Positions 7,482 through 15,953 of a stretch of DNA of 64,000 nucleotides are shown here, piece by piece. The translations under genes and the position numbers were made by a program. The notes beneath the pieces are model-generated. The model made no database searches. It saw nothing but the letters and a program-made list of their open reading frames with translations, and was not told the origin of the DNA. Every line of letters begins with the position of its first letter. Position 1 is the first letter of the stretch. Origin of the DNA: Bin87 sp965219925 (GTDB lineage Bacteria > Chloroflexota > Dehalococcoidia > Lucifugimonadales > UBA3495); the NCBI GenBank assembly GCA_965219925.1, contig OZ244795.1, positions 4,216,001 to 4,280,000 of the forward strand. Direction: 5' to 3'.

Positions 7482-8588
7482 TTAGGCAACGGCTACCCGC
7501 CGTCCCTCGCTGCTGGACTGGCGGATGGCGTCGATAAACCGGTGCAGGCCGACGGCGTGGTCGAAATCGGGCACTGCGTCCTCGCCGTTGGAAGTTCCAC
7601 GGATGGAAGCGGCGAATTTGCTGTACAGTTGCCCCACGTTGTAAGCCTCGCTGGCCGGCATCTCGGGAGCCAGGATTAATTCCTCGGAGGGGACGAGGTC
7701 CTGCAGGTCGTTGCCGCCGCGGGCACCGCGGATGTTTACTTCCTTCAACTGCGGAGAGTCCACCGACACCGCGACCAGCGTGCCCTCGTCGCCGTATATC
7801 TCCATGCGATAGCCGCTGCCGGCCCACGCCGTGTTGCCAATCTGCACCGAGGCGACGCCGCCGCTCTGCAGATTGCCGCTCACCAGAATGTTATCGGGTG
7901 AGGTTACCGGCAGGTCGTTGCCCGTGTCGGTCTCGTGCCAGGTGGTGGCCTGGGTGCTGACAACCGTGGATACGTCGGCAAACTCACCCACCACGCTCAT
8001 CAGGGCGTCGATGGTGTGGCCGCAGGCGATGGTAAGGGTATGTGCGCCCGATTCGTCCTCGCGCTGCCAGGTGCGCCCCGAGTCGCGGGACAATACGCCC
8101 TCGCGCATCAGGCGGACGTGGCAGGTCATTACCCGGCCCACATATCCGTCGGCGATCAGGTTGCGCAGGTGGGCAACCGCCGGGTTGGCGCGGGCCTGCA
8201 ATCCCACCGCCGTCTTGACCCCCTGCCGGCGGGCTTCATCTGCCATCTCGATGGCCTCGGCGGTGGTGCGACCCAGCGGCCATTCGGTGAAAACGTGCTT
8301 GCCGGCCTTCAGTGCGGCCATCGTCGGCTCGTAGTGGCGTGGGACCCGCAGGGAGATGGTGGCGGCGTCAAGATTGCCGTCGGCCAGCATCCTGTTGTAG
8401 TCGTCGTAGGCGGCGCCGGCGTTGAAGGCTGCCCGCGCCTCGTCGGCGGATTCCTGGCGAGTTGTGCAGACGGCGGCGAGGTCAAAGTCGGGGTGAGCGG
8501 CCAGCGCCGGCAGGTGAGCGCGGGGCGACCAACCCTGGTGGATGTTGGCTCCAATTAGACCGATGCGGATAGGCTGTCGTGAAGTCAT
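7482..8588 (-). CDS. Gfo/Idh/MocA family oxidoreductase
   Basis: A 368-residue NAD(P)-dependent dehydrogenase-type protein. The dinucleotide-binding fold begins at once (IRIGLIGANIHQGW). It has the family's helper segment GKHVFTEWPLG, where EWP replaces the usual EKP around the catalytic Lys. A C-terminal alpha/beta domain contains IACGHTIDALMSVVGEF and GYRMEIYGDEGTL. The EKP to EWP change leaves the proton donor uncertain, so the reaction may differ from typical sugar or inositol dehydrogenases. The gene is on the minus strand upstream of Uma2 copy 2. Its 3' end is duplicated at 6496-6751. Confidence 0.85.
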   Translation of the reverse strand: MTSRQPIRIGLIGANIHQGWSPRAHLPALAAHPDFDLAAVCTTRQESADEARAAFNAGAAYDDYNRMLADGNLDAATISLRVPRHYEPTMAALKAGKHVFTEWPLGRTTAEAIEMADEARRQGVKTAVGLQARANPAVAHLRNLIADGYVGRVMTCHVRLMREGVLSRDSGRTWQREDESGAHTLTIACGHTIDALMSVVGEFADVSTVVSTQATTWHETDTGNDLPVTSPDNILVSGNLQSGGVASVQIGNTAWAGSGYRMEIYGDEGTLVAVSVDSPQLKEVNIRGARGGNDLQDLVPSEELILAPEMPASEAYNVGQLYSKFAASIRGTSNGEDAVPDFDHAVGLHRFIDAIRQSSSEGRRVAVA

Positions 8589-8723
8589 GGGGGTGTGCCT
8601 CCTGTGGGCGGATGGTGGGGTCGTCGTTGCTGTTTTGGGTTCGCATCATCGTAACATAACGGCAATGGGGCCTCATCCTCAGGGTGGTACAATCGGGGCG
8701 TTTCCAAACGCACGACGACGGCA

Positions 8724-10439
8724 ATGAGGATGCTTACCAAGCTTACAGTACGCAATTTCAAGCAATTCGAGGACGTTACGGTTGAGCTGGATAACGTTGT
8801 CGTATTCGTGGGGCCCAACGACTCCGGTAAGACCACTGCGCTGCAAGCGCTGGCGCTGTGGGAACTGGGCCTGCGCCGTTGGCGAGACCGTTGGGGGATG
8901 ATTGAAAGTAGCGATTTGGAACGTCCCGGTGTAACAATTAACCGGCTGGATTTGCTGGCTATACCAATACAGCACGCAAACTTGCTATGGCGAGGCTTGC
9001 GAACCCGCGAAGCAACTCGTAAAGGGGATAATCGTGGCACCGCCAATGTTCGTATAGAAGTAATCGTGGAAGGAATTTCGACAAATGGGAAAGAATGGAC
9101 TTGCGGTTTAGAGTTCGATTACACCAATCCGGAATCTTTCTATTGCAGACCCCTCCGAACAACGGCTGACGGCAAATCCAGAATGCCGATCCCGCCCGAA
9201 TCTTTTGGTGAAAGTGTTGCTTTCCTGCCCCCAATGTCGGGCTTATCGTCGTCGGAAGCAGTGCTGCAACCCGGAACGGTTAACGTCCTGTTGGGGCAGG
9301 GTAGAACCGCAGAAGTGCTCCGAAACCTTTGCTTCGAAGTGTTTTTGCAACGCCGCCACTTATGGGACGGTGTTTTACTGCCGAGTATGGAAAAGATTTT
9401 CGGTGCCACTATTCAGGAACCGCAATACAATCCCGAACGCGGCGAAATTACGCTGCGTTATAAAGATGCCTATATGCCCAACCTGGAACTGGATTTGTCA
9501 TCATCAGGTCGTGGGTTCCAGCAAACGCTGCTGTTGACTGCCTATCTGCTCCTGCATCCCGATTCAGTAATTCTGCTTGACGAACCAGACGCGCACCTGG
9601 AGATTCTCCGACAACGCCAAATTTACCGGGCGATTACCGAAACCGCTGAGCAGCAAAACAGTCAATTGCTGATTGCTACTCATTCCGAAGTAGTGCTGAA
9701 CGAAGCCGCAGACCGGCATATGGTAACCGCTTTCGTTGGCCGCCCACATCGTATTGACGGGCGCAGCAGTCAAGTGCTCAAGTCGCTGACCAATATAGGA
9801 TTTGAGCACTACCTGCAGGCAGAAATGACTGGATGGGTATTGTACTTGGAAGGTTCTACTGACCTAGCCATATTGCAGGCTTTTGCCCGGAAATTGCAAC
9901 ATCCCGCCGAAACTGCCCTGGAACGTCCATATTTCTGTGATGTCGGAAACAGGCCGATGCAGGCAAGAGAACATTTTTGGGGATTGCGCGAAGCATTCCC
10001 AAGTCTGCTTGGATTTGCACTATTCGACCGCTTGTACCGGGGTTTGCCCAGTGATATCAGCCAAGTCCTGAATGAATACACCTGGAAGAAGCGTGAGATT
10101 GAAAACTATCTCTGCACACCCGACGTTTTGGCGCGGTGGGCAGAATCGGAAGGAGCGCTCTTTCGTGGTTTTATGGTTGACTCTATCGCTGAAATTGAAG
10201 CTGCCAACCGATTGTTGAACCTGGGATCGCCATGGGATGGCGATATGAAAGTATCCGAACAATTTTTGGCGCCATTGTTCCAAAATTTTTATCAGAGGAC
10301 TGGTATATCTAGTATCGCTACTAAATCCGATTATCATTTCCTGGTCAATTACATTGAACCCGACGAAATTGACCCCGAAGTTATTACGGTATTGGATGCT
10401 ATTGCCAGTGTCGCAGACAACGCGATAACTCCTCCCTAG
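8724..10439 (+). CDS. AAA ATPase, OLD-family nuclease-like
   Basis: A 571-residue ABC-type ATPase of the OLD/RecF-like group. It has a KLTVRNFKQFEDVTVEL start, Walker A GPNDSGKTT (residues 30-38), the signature LSSSGRGFQQTLLL, and Walker B VILLDEPDAHLE at about 270-285, followed by the H-loop LLIATHSEV. The C-terminal third begins with GWVLYLEGSTDLAIL, the first strand of a TOPRIM-like domain with its Glu. The later DxD is not obvious (LGFALFDRLYRG), so nuclease activity is uncertain. OLD proteins act in phage defence and DNA repair. There is no adjacent UvrD-like partner, so a Gabija system is not supported. Confidence 0.8.
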   Translation: MRMLTKLTVRNFKQFEDVTVELDNVVVFVGPNDSGKTTALQALALWELGLRRWRDRWGMIESSDLERPGVTINRLDLLAIPIQHANLLWRGLRTREATRKGDNRGTANVRIEVIVEGISTNGKEWTCGLEFDYTNPESFYCRPLRTTADGKSRMPIPPESFGESVAFLPPMSGLSSSEAVLQPGTVNVLLGQGRTAEVLRNLCFEVFLQRRHLWDGVLLPSMEKIFGATIQEPQYNPERGEITLRYKDAYMPNLELDLSSSGRGFQQTLLLTAYLLLHPDSVILLDEPDAHLEILRQRQIYRAITETAEQQNSQLLIATHSEVVLNEAADRHMVTAFVGRPHRIDGRSSQVLKSLTNIGFEHYLQAEMTGWVLYLEGSTDLAILQAFARKLQHPAETALERPYFCDVGNRPMQAREHFWGLREAFPSLLGFALFDRLYRGLPSDISQVLNEYTWKKREIENYLCTPDVLARWAESEGALFRGFMVDSIAEIEAANRLLNLGSPWDGDMKVSEQFLAPLFQNFYQRTGISSIATKSDYHFLVNYIEPDEIDPEVITVLDAIASVADNAITPP

Positions 10440-10463
10440 CTCTCAACTTGCAAGGTGTCGCCC

Positions 10464-11483
10464 ATGACGCTCCCAACGGAAAGCCGGTTGCAGTTCGCAG
10501 CAGACCTGCCCATTTGTCGCATATTGAATGGTATGTGGCAGGTGTCGGGGGCCCATGGCCGCATCGATCCGGTGGCGGCGATCGCGAGCATGTTCGACTA
10601 CCTGGATGCCGGGTTCACCACCTTCGACCTGGCCGACCACTATGGCCCCGCCGAGGACTTTATCGGCGAGTTCCGGCGTCAGCTGGCGGCGGCCAGGGGC
10701 AACGATGCGCTGGCCGACATCCAGGCCTTCACCAAGTGGGTGCCCCGTCCCGGCCCGATGACCAGGCAGATCGTGGAGAACAACGTTGACATCTCCCGGC
10801 GGCGCATGGGAGTGGAAAAGCTTGACCTGTTGCAGTTCCACTGGTGGGAGTACAGCGACAGCCGTTATCTGGACGCCCTCGGCCACCTGGCCGAATTGCG
10901 CGATGAGGGCAAGATTCACCGCTTGGCCCTCACCAATTTCGACACCGAACGCCTGCGGGTAATTGGAGACCACGACATCCGCGTCGTTTCCAATCAGGTT
11001 CAATATTCCCTGATCGACCGCCGGCCTGAGGTCCAGATGTCCCAGCTATGCCAGGAACGCAGGGTGTGGCTCCTGGCGTATGGCACCCTCTGCGGCGGCC
11101 TGCTCTCCGACCGATACCTGGGACAGCCCGAGCCCGGCTACTCAGCGTTGACCACCGCGAGCCTCCGCAAATACAAGCAGATGGTCGATGCGTGGGGCGG
11201 TTGGCAGCTGTTCCAGCAACTGTTGACGGCGCTGAAAACGGTGGCCGGCCGACATGGCGTCAGCATCGCCAACGTAGCCGTCCGTTATGTGCTGGATCGC
11301 CCGGCGGTGGGCGGAGTAATTGTCGGCGCGCGCCTGGGAGTGGCGGAGCACATCGCCGAAAACGCCCGGGTGTTCAGCTTCCGACTGGATGCTGAAGATG
11401 TGGAACAAATAGATTCCGTGCTGCAACAGTCCCGCGATCTTTATCAGATCATCGGCGACTGCGGCGATGAGTACCGGGGGTAG
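10464..11483 (+). CDS. Aldo/keto reductase
   Basis: A 339-residue NADPH-dependent aldo/keto reductase barrel. Residues that identify it are FTTFDLADHYGPAEDFIG (catalytic Asp and Tyr), ALADIQAFTKW (Lys), LDLLQFHWWEYSD (the His position), ALTNFDTERLRVI and SNQVQYSLIDRRPE, with the cofactor loop GVIVGARLGVAEHIAENA near the C-terminus. I prefer the ATG at 10464, with AAGG about 8 bases upstream, over the GTG at 10455. The substrate is unknown. It lies between the OLD-like gene and a second LLM oxidoreductase on the same strand. Confidence 0.85.
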   Translation: MTLPTESRLQFAADLPICRILNGMWQVSGAHGRIDPVAAIASMFDYLDAGFTTFDLADHYGPAEDFIGEFRRQLAAARGNDALADIQAFTKWVPRPGPMTRQIVENNVDISRRRMGVEKLDLLQFHWWEYSDSRYLDALGHLAELRDEGKIHRLALTNFDTERLRVIGDHDIRVVSNQVQYSLIDRRPEVQMSQLCQERRVWLLAYGTLCGGLLSDRYLGQPEPGYSALTTASLRKYKQMVDAWGGWQLFQQLLTALKTVAGRHGVSIANVAVRYVLDRPAVGGVIVGARLGVAEHIAENARVFSFRLDAEDVEQIDSVLQQSRDLYQIIGDCGDEYRG

Positions 11484-11574
11484 GCCAGCGTTTCAGCACG
11501 AATGGCGACCAGCCCTGACCATATTATTCAGGCAACACGATCAGATTTTCTGACAGCAACTATCGGAGGTTGCG

Positions 11575-12477
11575 ATGCAAGTTGGCGCAATATTTCCCCA
11601 AACCGAGATTGGCCCCGACGCGGGCGCTATCCGCGAGTACGTGCAGGCCGTCGAGGATATGCAGTTCGACTACCTGTTCATCGCCGACCACGTTCTGGGA
11701 GCCGACCCGGCCCACCACGACCACGTCCGCGACCACTATTACACGCACCACAGCGTGATCCACGAATCGTTGACGACGCTGGCATTCATCTCTGCCATCA
11801 CCACCCGCGTCCGGCTGGTTACCGGTATCCTCATTTTGCCGCAGCGCCAGACCGCGTTGGTCGCCAAGCAGGCTGCCGAGATCGACGTCCTCAGCGGCGG
11901 ACGCCTCACGCTGGGCATCGGTGTGGGCTGGAACCACGTGGAGTTTGAAGCGTTGGGCGAAGACTTCACCACCCGCGGCCGCCGCTCCGAGGAGCAGATT
12001 GACCTGATGCGAGCCCTGTGGACGCAGGAAGTAGTGGATTTCCAGGGGCAGTGGCATTCGGTACGATCCGCCGGCATCAACCCGTTGCCGGTTCAACGTC
12101 CCATTCCGGTCTGGTTTGGAGCGGGAGGAACCGCCGGGCCGGTGCCGCGGGACGTTGTGTTACGCCGCATCGCACGGATGGGGGACGGTTGGTTCCCCAG
12201 TTTCGGGCCGGATGACACCGCCCGCGCCGTGTTGGGCAAGATGGAAACCTACATCGCCGAGGCCGGCAGGCAGTCCTCGGACGTCGGGTTGGCGGGCCGG
12301 CTCCGGATGCCGGGCAAATCTCCGGAGGAATGGCTGGCCGAAGCCGAAGGGTGGAGAGACCTGGGAGCCACCCACATCATGGCGGAAGCCCGCCGTGGCC
12401 CCCTCAGCTCGGTGGCCCAGCACATCGAGGCCATGCAGCAGTTTCGGGAGGTCATTCCCGTGGGCTGGGGCGGATAG
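11575..12477 (+). CDS. LLM-class F420-dependent-type oxidoreductase
   Basis: A 300-residue luciferase-like oxidoreductase, shorter than the first one in the window and closer in length to the F420-dependent group. It starts MQVGAIFPQTEIGPDAGAI and has DYLFIADHVLGADP, VRLVTGILILPQRQTALVAKQAAEIDVLSGGRL, GIGVGWNHVEFEALG and PIPVWFGAGG, all expected blocks. AGGTTG-type spacing before the ATG gives a weak ribosome-binding site (GGAGGTTGCG at 11565-11574). Cofactor preference cannot be settled by eye. It ends just before a hairpin and the convergent hydrolase gene. Confidence 0.85.
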   Translation: MQVGAIFPQTEIGPDAGAIREYVQAVEDMQFDYLFIADHVLGADPAHHDHVRDHYYTHHSVIHESLTTLAFISAITTRVRLVTGILILPQRQTALVAKQAAEIDVLSGGRLTLGIGVGWNHVEFEALGEDFTTRGRRSEEQIDLMRALWTQEVVDFQGQWHSVRSAGINPLPVQRPIPVWFGAGGTAGPVPRDVVLRRIARMGDGWFPSFGPDDTARAVLGKMETYIAEAGRQSSDVGLAGRLRMPGKSPEEWLAEAEGWRDLGATHIMAEARRGPLSSVAQHIEAMQQFREVIPVGWGG

Positions 12478-12494
12478 CATCCCCACCTGAACAA

Positions 12495-12533
12495 AGCCCC
12501 TCTGTAGGCGGGAGAGGGGTTGGGGTGAGGGGC
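12495..12533. terminator. Hairpin between convergent genes
   Basis: The 60 bases between the convergent oxidoreductase and hydrolase genes contain AGCCCCTCT followed by GGCGGGAGAGGGGT and GAGGGGC. They can fold into a G+C-rich stem and could terminate both transcripts. The same CCCCTCTCCCG/GAGGGG theme recurs at 15114-15139 and 15903-15928. It is therefore probably a dispersed repeat used as a terminator. Confidence 0.45.
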
Positions 12534-12537
12534 GTCT

Positions 12538-13407
12538 CTACCGGGAGCCGGTGGTATAGGCGGTCTCCCCCAGCGGGTGTGTGGCCCATTTGCCGGCCTC
12601 AACCGCGGTGAGGAAATCGGACACCAGCCGGTTGAACAGGGCCGGTTCCTCCAGGTTGATGGTATGGCCGCACTGGGGAAACAGCGCCAGCCCGCTGTTG
12701 GGGATCGCCCGCTTCATCATCACCGACGGTTCCAGACAGGGATCGTCCTCGTCGCCGGCCATAATTAGGGTCGGCACTTGCAGGGCATTCATTTGCGGGA
12801 TGATCTGATCAACGGTGGGTCGCTTCAGCTGGACGCCGCGGAAGGTGTAGGCTGAGCCGCGGGCGTTGTGTCCCAGCAGCAGGCGCATGAACTCCTCGTA
12901 GCCCCTGGGGTCTTTCCGCTGCAACTGCACGCGGGTCGGCCCGCTGCCGTAATCGTTCATCACCGGGGGAGTGCCCTCGTCCAGCATACGGGCCGCCATC
13001 GCCTCGCCGCCGGTGCGGAATGCCTCGTTGTGGGTGGTGCCGGATCCGGCCGACGCCACGATAATGGCGCGGCACCGCTCCGGATACCGGATCGCAAAAT
13101 TGAGGGCCACGTTGCCGCCCATGGACAACCCGCCGATATAGGCCTGTTCCAGCCCGAGATGGTCCATCAGCCGGCGCAGGTCTTCGATAGTAATGTCCTG
13201 CGAGTACGCTTCCGGATCGGTTGGAACGTCCGATGGCGGGTAGCCGCGGTCGTTGTAGGTAATCACCCGGTAGCGATGACTGAAGTAGCGTACCTGCTGC
13301 TCCCAACTCTCGTAAGAGCCGGCGAATTCATGGCTCCAGATGAGGGGAAATCCCTCGCCGGTAGACTGGTAGAAAATGTGGACGCCGTCGGAGTCGAAGG
13401 TTGGCAT
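12538..13407 (-). CDS. Alpha/beta-fold hydrolase
   Basis: A 289-residue alpha/beta hydrolase. It shows GEGFPLIWSHEFAGSYESWEQQV (oxyanion region), the VITYNDRGYPPSD strand-turn, the nucleophile elbow GLSMGGNVAL with the catalytic Ser, LQVPTLIMAGDEDDPC with the acid, and PQCGHTINLEEP with the catalytic His. The start at 13407 is preceded by AGGAGCG. Similar enzymes are esterases, lactonases or C-C hydrolases and the substrate cannot be told. It is convergent with the upstream oxidoreductase. Confidence 0.87.
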   Translation of the reverse strand: MPTFDSDGVHIFYQSTGEGFPLIWSHEFAGSYESWEQQVRYFSHRYRVITYNDRGYPPSDVPTDPEAYSQDITIEDLRRLMDHLGLEQAYIGGLSMGGNVALNFAIRYPERCRAIIVASAGSGTTHNEAFRTGGEAMAARMLDEGTPPVMNDYGSGPTRVQLQRKDPRGYEEFMRLLLGHNARGSAYTFRGVQLKRPTVDQIIPQMNALQVPTLIMAGDEDDPCLEPSVMMKRAIPNSGLALFPQCGHTINLEEPALFNRLVSDFLTAVEAGKWATHPLGETAYTTGSR

Positions 13408-13509
13408 TAGAACGCTCCTGAATATGGTCACATTCCCGGTTTGAAAGAGGTTTGGCTTGGGTGTGTGCGGTCTGACATGGTGCGATGGTTGGTCGAGTCT
13501 GACGGCAAA

Positions 13510-13851
13510 TCATCCCAGCAAGACGTTGACCTTACTGAGGACCTCGCTGATGACTTGCGTGGTGCTCTGGCTTTCAAACCTCGCGCGTCTCGCTCTCCAA
13601 TCCAGGCTCTTGATCTGGTCGGCCAGCACTACTCCGGTGACCGATCCGGCCGCGGGGAGCGCTACTTCAAAAGGGTAGCCCTTAACCTGTGACGTGATTG
13701 GACAAAAAAGGCCAAGGCTGGTCGTTTCGTTGTAATTTCTCGGACTAATCACGATTGCCGGTCGGCGGCCGGCCTGTTCGTGACCTGCTTGCGGCGTGAA
13801 GTTCAACCAGACAATGTCGCCTCTGCTTGGCACGTAATCTCCGGCTACCAC
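13510..13851 (-). CDS. mazF: MazF/PemK-type toxin (endoribonuclease)
   Basis: A 113-residue MazF/PemK-family protein starting at a GTG. The family blocks are all present: GDIVWLNFTPQAGHEQAGRRPAIVISPRNYN, LGLFCPITSQVKGYPFEVALP, GVVLADQIKSLDWRARRA and a C-terminal VISEVLSKVNVLL. MazF toxins cut mRNA at short sequence motifs until neutralised by MazE. The gene overlaps the upstream antitoxin by 7 bases, the usual antitoxin-toxin arrangement. Confidence 0.9.
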   Translation of the reverse strand: MVAGDYVPSRGDIVWLNFTPQAGHEQAGRRPAIVISPRNYNETTSLGLFCPITSQVKGYPFEVALPAAGSVTGVVLADQIKSLDWRARRARFESQSTTQVISEVLSKVNVLLG

Positions 13852-14084
13852 GCTTCGGTGCCTTGAGGCGGGCCGGAATCATGCTCGGAATGAAGGTTGT
13901 CAGGAGTTACTTGTGACAGCATCTGATTAAGGTTGTAGGTCTGTTTGCGCAGCACGAGGTGGTCTCCGTCGGTTGTAATCTCGATCGCTGAGCCATCGCG
14001 GACTCCCCATTCCTCGGCGATGGGTTTAGGAATTCGAACTGCCAAGCTCGAGCCCCATGTTGCTATATGCGTTTTGGCTCCCAT
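13845..14084 (-). CDS. mazE: MazE/AbrB-type antitoxin
   Basis: A 79-residue AbrB-fold antitoxin. The swapped-hairpin DNA-binding part is THIATWGSSLAVRIPKPIAEEWGV, followed by GSAIEITTDGDHLVLRK. The flexible toxin-binding tail is NLNQMLSQVTPDNLHSEHD. It would repress its own promoter and neutralise MazF. I place the start at 14084, after a G-run ribosome-binding site. The open frame upstream of it lacks the domain. A remnant of a second antitoxin tail lies at 14375-14487. Confidence 0.88.
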   Translation of the reverse strand: MGAKTHIATWGSSLAVRIPKPIAEEWGVRDGSAIEITTDGDHLVLRKQTYNLNQMLSQVTPDNLHSEHDSGPPQGTEAW

Positions 14085-14158
14085 TTCCCCCCCTGCTTGG
14101 AGATATATACATCGTATATGTACGCGCTTGTTCAAACAAGGTACGCAGATGGCTCACT

Positions 14159-14280
14159 AGGGCCTTTTCAAGGGGTCTTCCGACCTCCGCTCATGGTGAG
14201 CTTGTCGAACCATCGGCGACCGTCCTTCGACAGGCTCAGGACGAGCGGGTGGTTAATTTCCATAACTTTGAAAAGGCCCT
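14159..14280. repeat. MITE-like element, copy 1 (122 bp)
   Basis: Terminal inverted repeats AGGGCCTTTTCAA (14159-14171) and TTGAAAAGGCCCT (14268-14280) bracket an A/T-richer centre with no gene. The interior contains GAGCTTGTCGAACCATCGGC and CGACAGGCTCAGGAC, also found in copy 2. The flanks GATGGCTCAC (14148-14157) and GACGGCTCAC (14281-14290) match in 9 of 10 bases, consistent with an old target duplication. No transposase is encoded, so it would need one in trans. Confidence 0.7.
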
Positions 14281-14374
14281 GACGGCTCACCCGTACCCGC
14301 TTTGTCAAACCAAACTGGCCCACTGTCATTTGTATAAGGTTGGCATCAGAACGCTCCTATCGATGCTGCTTGAT

Positions 14375-14487
14375 ACTTCGTTTCCCCGCGCCGGCCTCAT
14401 ATCCAGCTCGGCATGGAGATTATCGGCCGTTACCTGCGCCAGCAAGTCGGTCAAGTTGCAAATACGCTCGCGGAGCGCCGGTTCCAA
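14375..14487 (-). pseudogene. Remnant of a second MazE-type antitoxin tail
   Basis: On the minus strand these bases encode ALRERICNLTDLLAQVTADNLHAELDMRP, closely resembling the tail of the intact antitoxin (NLNQMLSQVTPDNLHSEHDSGP). The DNA-binding N-terminal half is absent, cut at the boundary where the 789-bp tandem duplication begins. No toxin gene follows. It is a decayed toxin-antitoxin locus. Confidence 0.6.
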
Positions 14488-14488
14488 G

Positions 14489-15043
14489 CTACCTATGCCG
14501 GCGGAACAGCCGCCACACCGGAACCGAGAACCCCGGCAGTAGATCGCCCCCGTCCAGCGCTTCATCCTCACCCAGAACCTCCGGCTCCTGCCCAGGACGG
14601 TAGCGGGTCACCGTGGCGCGCTCCGGATCGCCATACCAAACTTCCTGGCTGCCGAAGCCCAGCCACATCTGCGCCCTATCGGCAACGTCCCTGGGTGTAT
14701 CGCTGGGAGATTTTATCTCCACAACCAGGTCGGGAGCTTGTTCCGGATACCCACTGGCCGTTTCTGCTGGGTGCCCCGGAGCGAACCAGGCGACATCCGG
14801 AGCGCGCACTGTATCAGGGTTTGATTCCAGCCGGTAGCCGTGGTTATCGCCGACAGTGCCATAGTCGTTAGCGTCAGAGTAGTTGTAAAGGGCGGCGCCA
14901 AACCCCATCGCTGCTACGCCGTGCTCCTTTCCCGGTGGTGGCATCTTCGCGGTCAACAGTCCTCGGACAAGTTCATACTCATACCCGTCATCGGGCATCA
15001 GCAGCAGCTCGTCGGCGGTGATGAGTTTCGGTTTGGTGGTCAT
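14489..15043 (-). CDS. Uma2 family nuclease-like protein (copy 3)
   Basis: A 184-residue Uma2 protein: LITADELLLMPDDGYEYELVRG, APDVAWFAPGHPAET, the PD-(D/E)XK-like core APDLVVEIKSPSDTPRDVADRAQMWLGFGSQEVWYGDPE, and a GGDLLPGFSVPVWRLF end. Here the acidic and lysine residues of the core (VVEIK) are intact, unlike the VVEVLS form in copies 1 and 2. It is nearly identical to copy 4, which arose by the tandem duplication, and belongs to a different Uma2 subgroup from copies 1 and 2. Confidence 0.85.
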   Translation of the reverse strand: MTTKPKLITADELLLMPDDGYEYELVRGLLTAKMPPPGKEHGVAAMGFGAALYNYSDANDYGTVGDNHGYRLESNPDTVRAPDVAWFAPGHPAETASGYPEQAPDLVVEIKSPSDTPRDVADRAQMWLGFGSQEVWYGDPERATVTRYRPGQEPEVLGEDEALDGGDLLPGFSVPVWRLFRRHR

Positions 15044-15113
15044 ATTGCGCCCGCCTGCCGGGCGTGCCTCTCGTCAGCCTTGCCCTTCTTGTCGGCATTG
15101 TAACACTGAAACC

Positions 15114-15139
15114 GGCCCCTCTCCCGCAGGCGAGGGGCC
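15114..15139 (-). repeat. Intergenic hairpin, first copy
   Basis: GGCCCCTC (15114-15121) pairs with GAGGGGCC (15132-15139) around a 10-base loop. It lies between the BNR gene fragment and the Uma2 gene and is repeated 789 bases further on at 15903-15928. There is no T-run, so termination is possible but not certain. Confidence 0.5.
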
Positions 15140-15164
15140 GCAATACCGTTGCCGTGCTATGCGC

Positions 15165-15276
15165 CTAGCTATTGGGCGTAAGCGCCAAAGAGCGGATTTC
15201 GCCAAACTCCTTCTGCAGCTTGTCCCATGAATCGCCGCCGTCTGAGCTGACGTACAGGTAGCCGTAGATACTGGCC
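15165..15276 (-). pseudogene. 3' fragment of the BNR-repeat gene
   Basis: This stretch is a near-exact copy of 15954-16065, the end of the BNR-repeat gene (encoding SIYGYLYVSSDGGDSWDKLQ and the stop). It has no start and is cut at the tandem duplication junction. Confidence 0.85.
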
Positions 15277-15277
15277 G

Positions 15278-15832
15278 CTACCTATGCCGGCGGAACAGCC
15301 GCCACACCGGAACCGAGAACCCCGGCAGTAGATCGCCCCCGTCCAGCGCTTCATCCTCACCCAGAACCTCCGGCTCCTGCCCAGGACGGTAGCGGGTCAC
15401 CGTGGTGCGCTCCGGATCGCCATACCAAACTTCCCGGCTGCCGAAGCCCAGCCACATCTGCGCCCTATCAGCAACGTCCCTGGGTGTATCGCTGGGAGAT
15501 TTTATCTCCACAACCAGGTCGGGAGCTTGTTCCGGATACCCACCGGCCGTTTCTGCTGGGTGCCCCGGAGCGAACCAGGCGACATCCGGAGCGCGCACTG
15601 TATCAGGGTTTGATTCCAGCCGGTAGCCGTGGTTATCACCGACAGTGCCATAGTCGTTAGCGTCAGAGTAGTTGTAAAGGGCGGCGCCAAACCCCATCGC
15701 TGCTACGCCGTGCTCCTTTCCCGGTGGTGGCATCTTCGCGGTCAACAGTCCTCGGACAAGTTCATACTCATACCCGTCATCGGGCATCAGCAGCAGCTCG
15801 TCGGCGGTGATGAGTTTCGGTTTGGTGGTCAT
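15278..15832 (-). CDS. Uma2 family nuclease-like protein (copy 4)
   Basis: A 184-residue protein differing from copy 3 at only a few residues (for example SGYPEQ against GGYPEQ, and SQEVW against SREVW). The PD-(D/E)XK-like core LVVEIKSPSDTP is intact. The near-identity shows a recent duplication. It follows the intact BNR gene on the same strand with a hairpin between them (15903-15928). Confidence 0.85.
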   Translation of the reverse strand: MTTKPKLITADELLLMPDDGYEYELVRGLLTAKMPPPGKEHGVAAMGFGAALYNYSDANDYGTVGDNHGYRLESNPDTVRAPDVAWFAPGHPAETAGGYPEQAPDLVVEIKSPSDTPRDVADRAQMWLGFGSREVWYGDPERTTVTRYRPGQEPEVLGEDEALDGGDLLPGFSVPVWRLFRRHR

Positions 15833-15902
15833 ATTGCGCCAGCCTGTCGGGCGTGCCTCTCGTCAGCCTTGCCCTTCTTGTCGGCATTGTAACATTGAAA
15901 AC

Positions 15903-15928
15903 GGCCCCTCTCCCGCAGGCGAGGGGCC
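15903..15928 (-). repeat. Intergenic hairpin, second copy
   Basis: Second copy of the hairpin at 15114-15139, exactly 789 bases away, between the BNR-repeat gene and Uma2 copy 4. Arms are GGCCCCTC and GAGGGGCC. Confidence 0.5.
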
Positions 15929-15953
15929 GCAATACCGTTGCCGTGCTATGCGC

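Noticed and set aside
8724..10439. Gabija system
   Set aside because: Only the OLD-like ATPase is present; the neighbouring genes are an oxidoreductase and an aldo/keto reductase, not a UvrD-like helicase.
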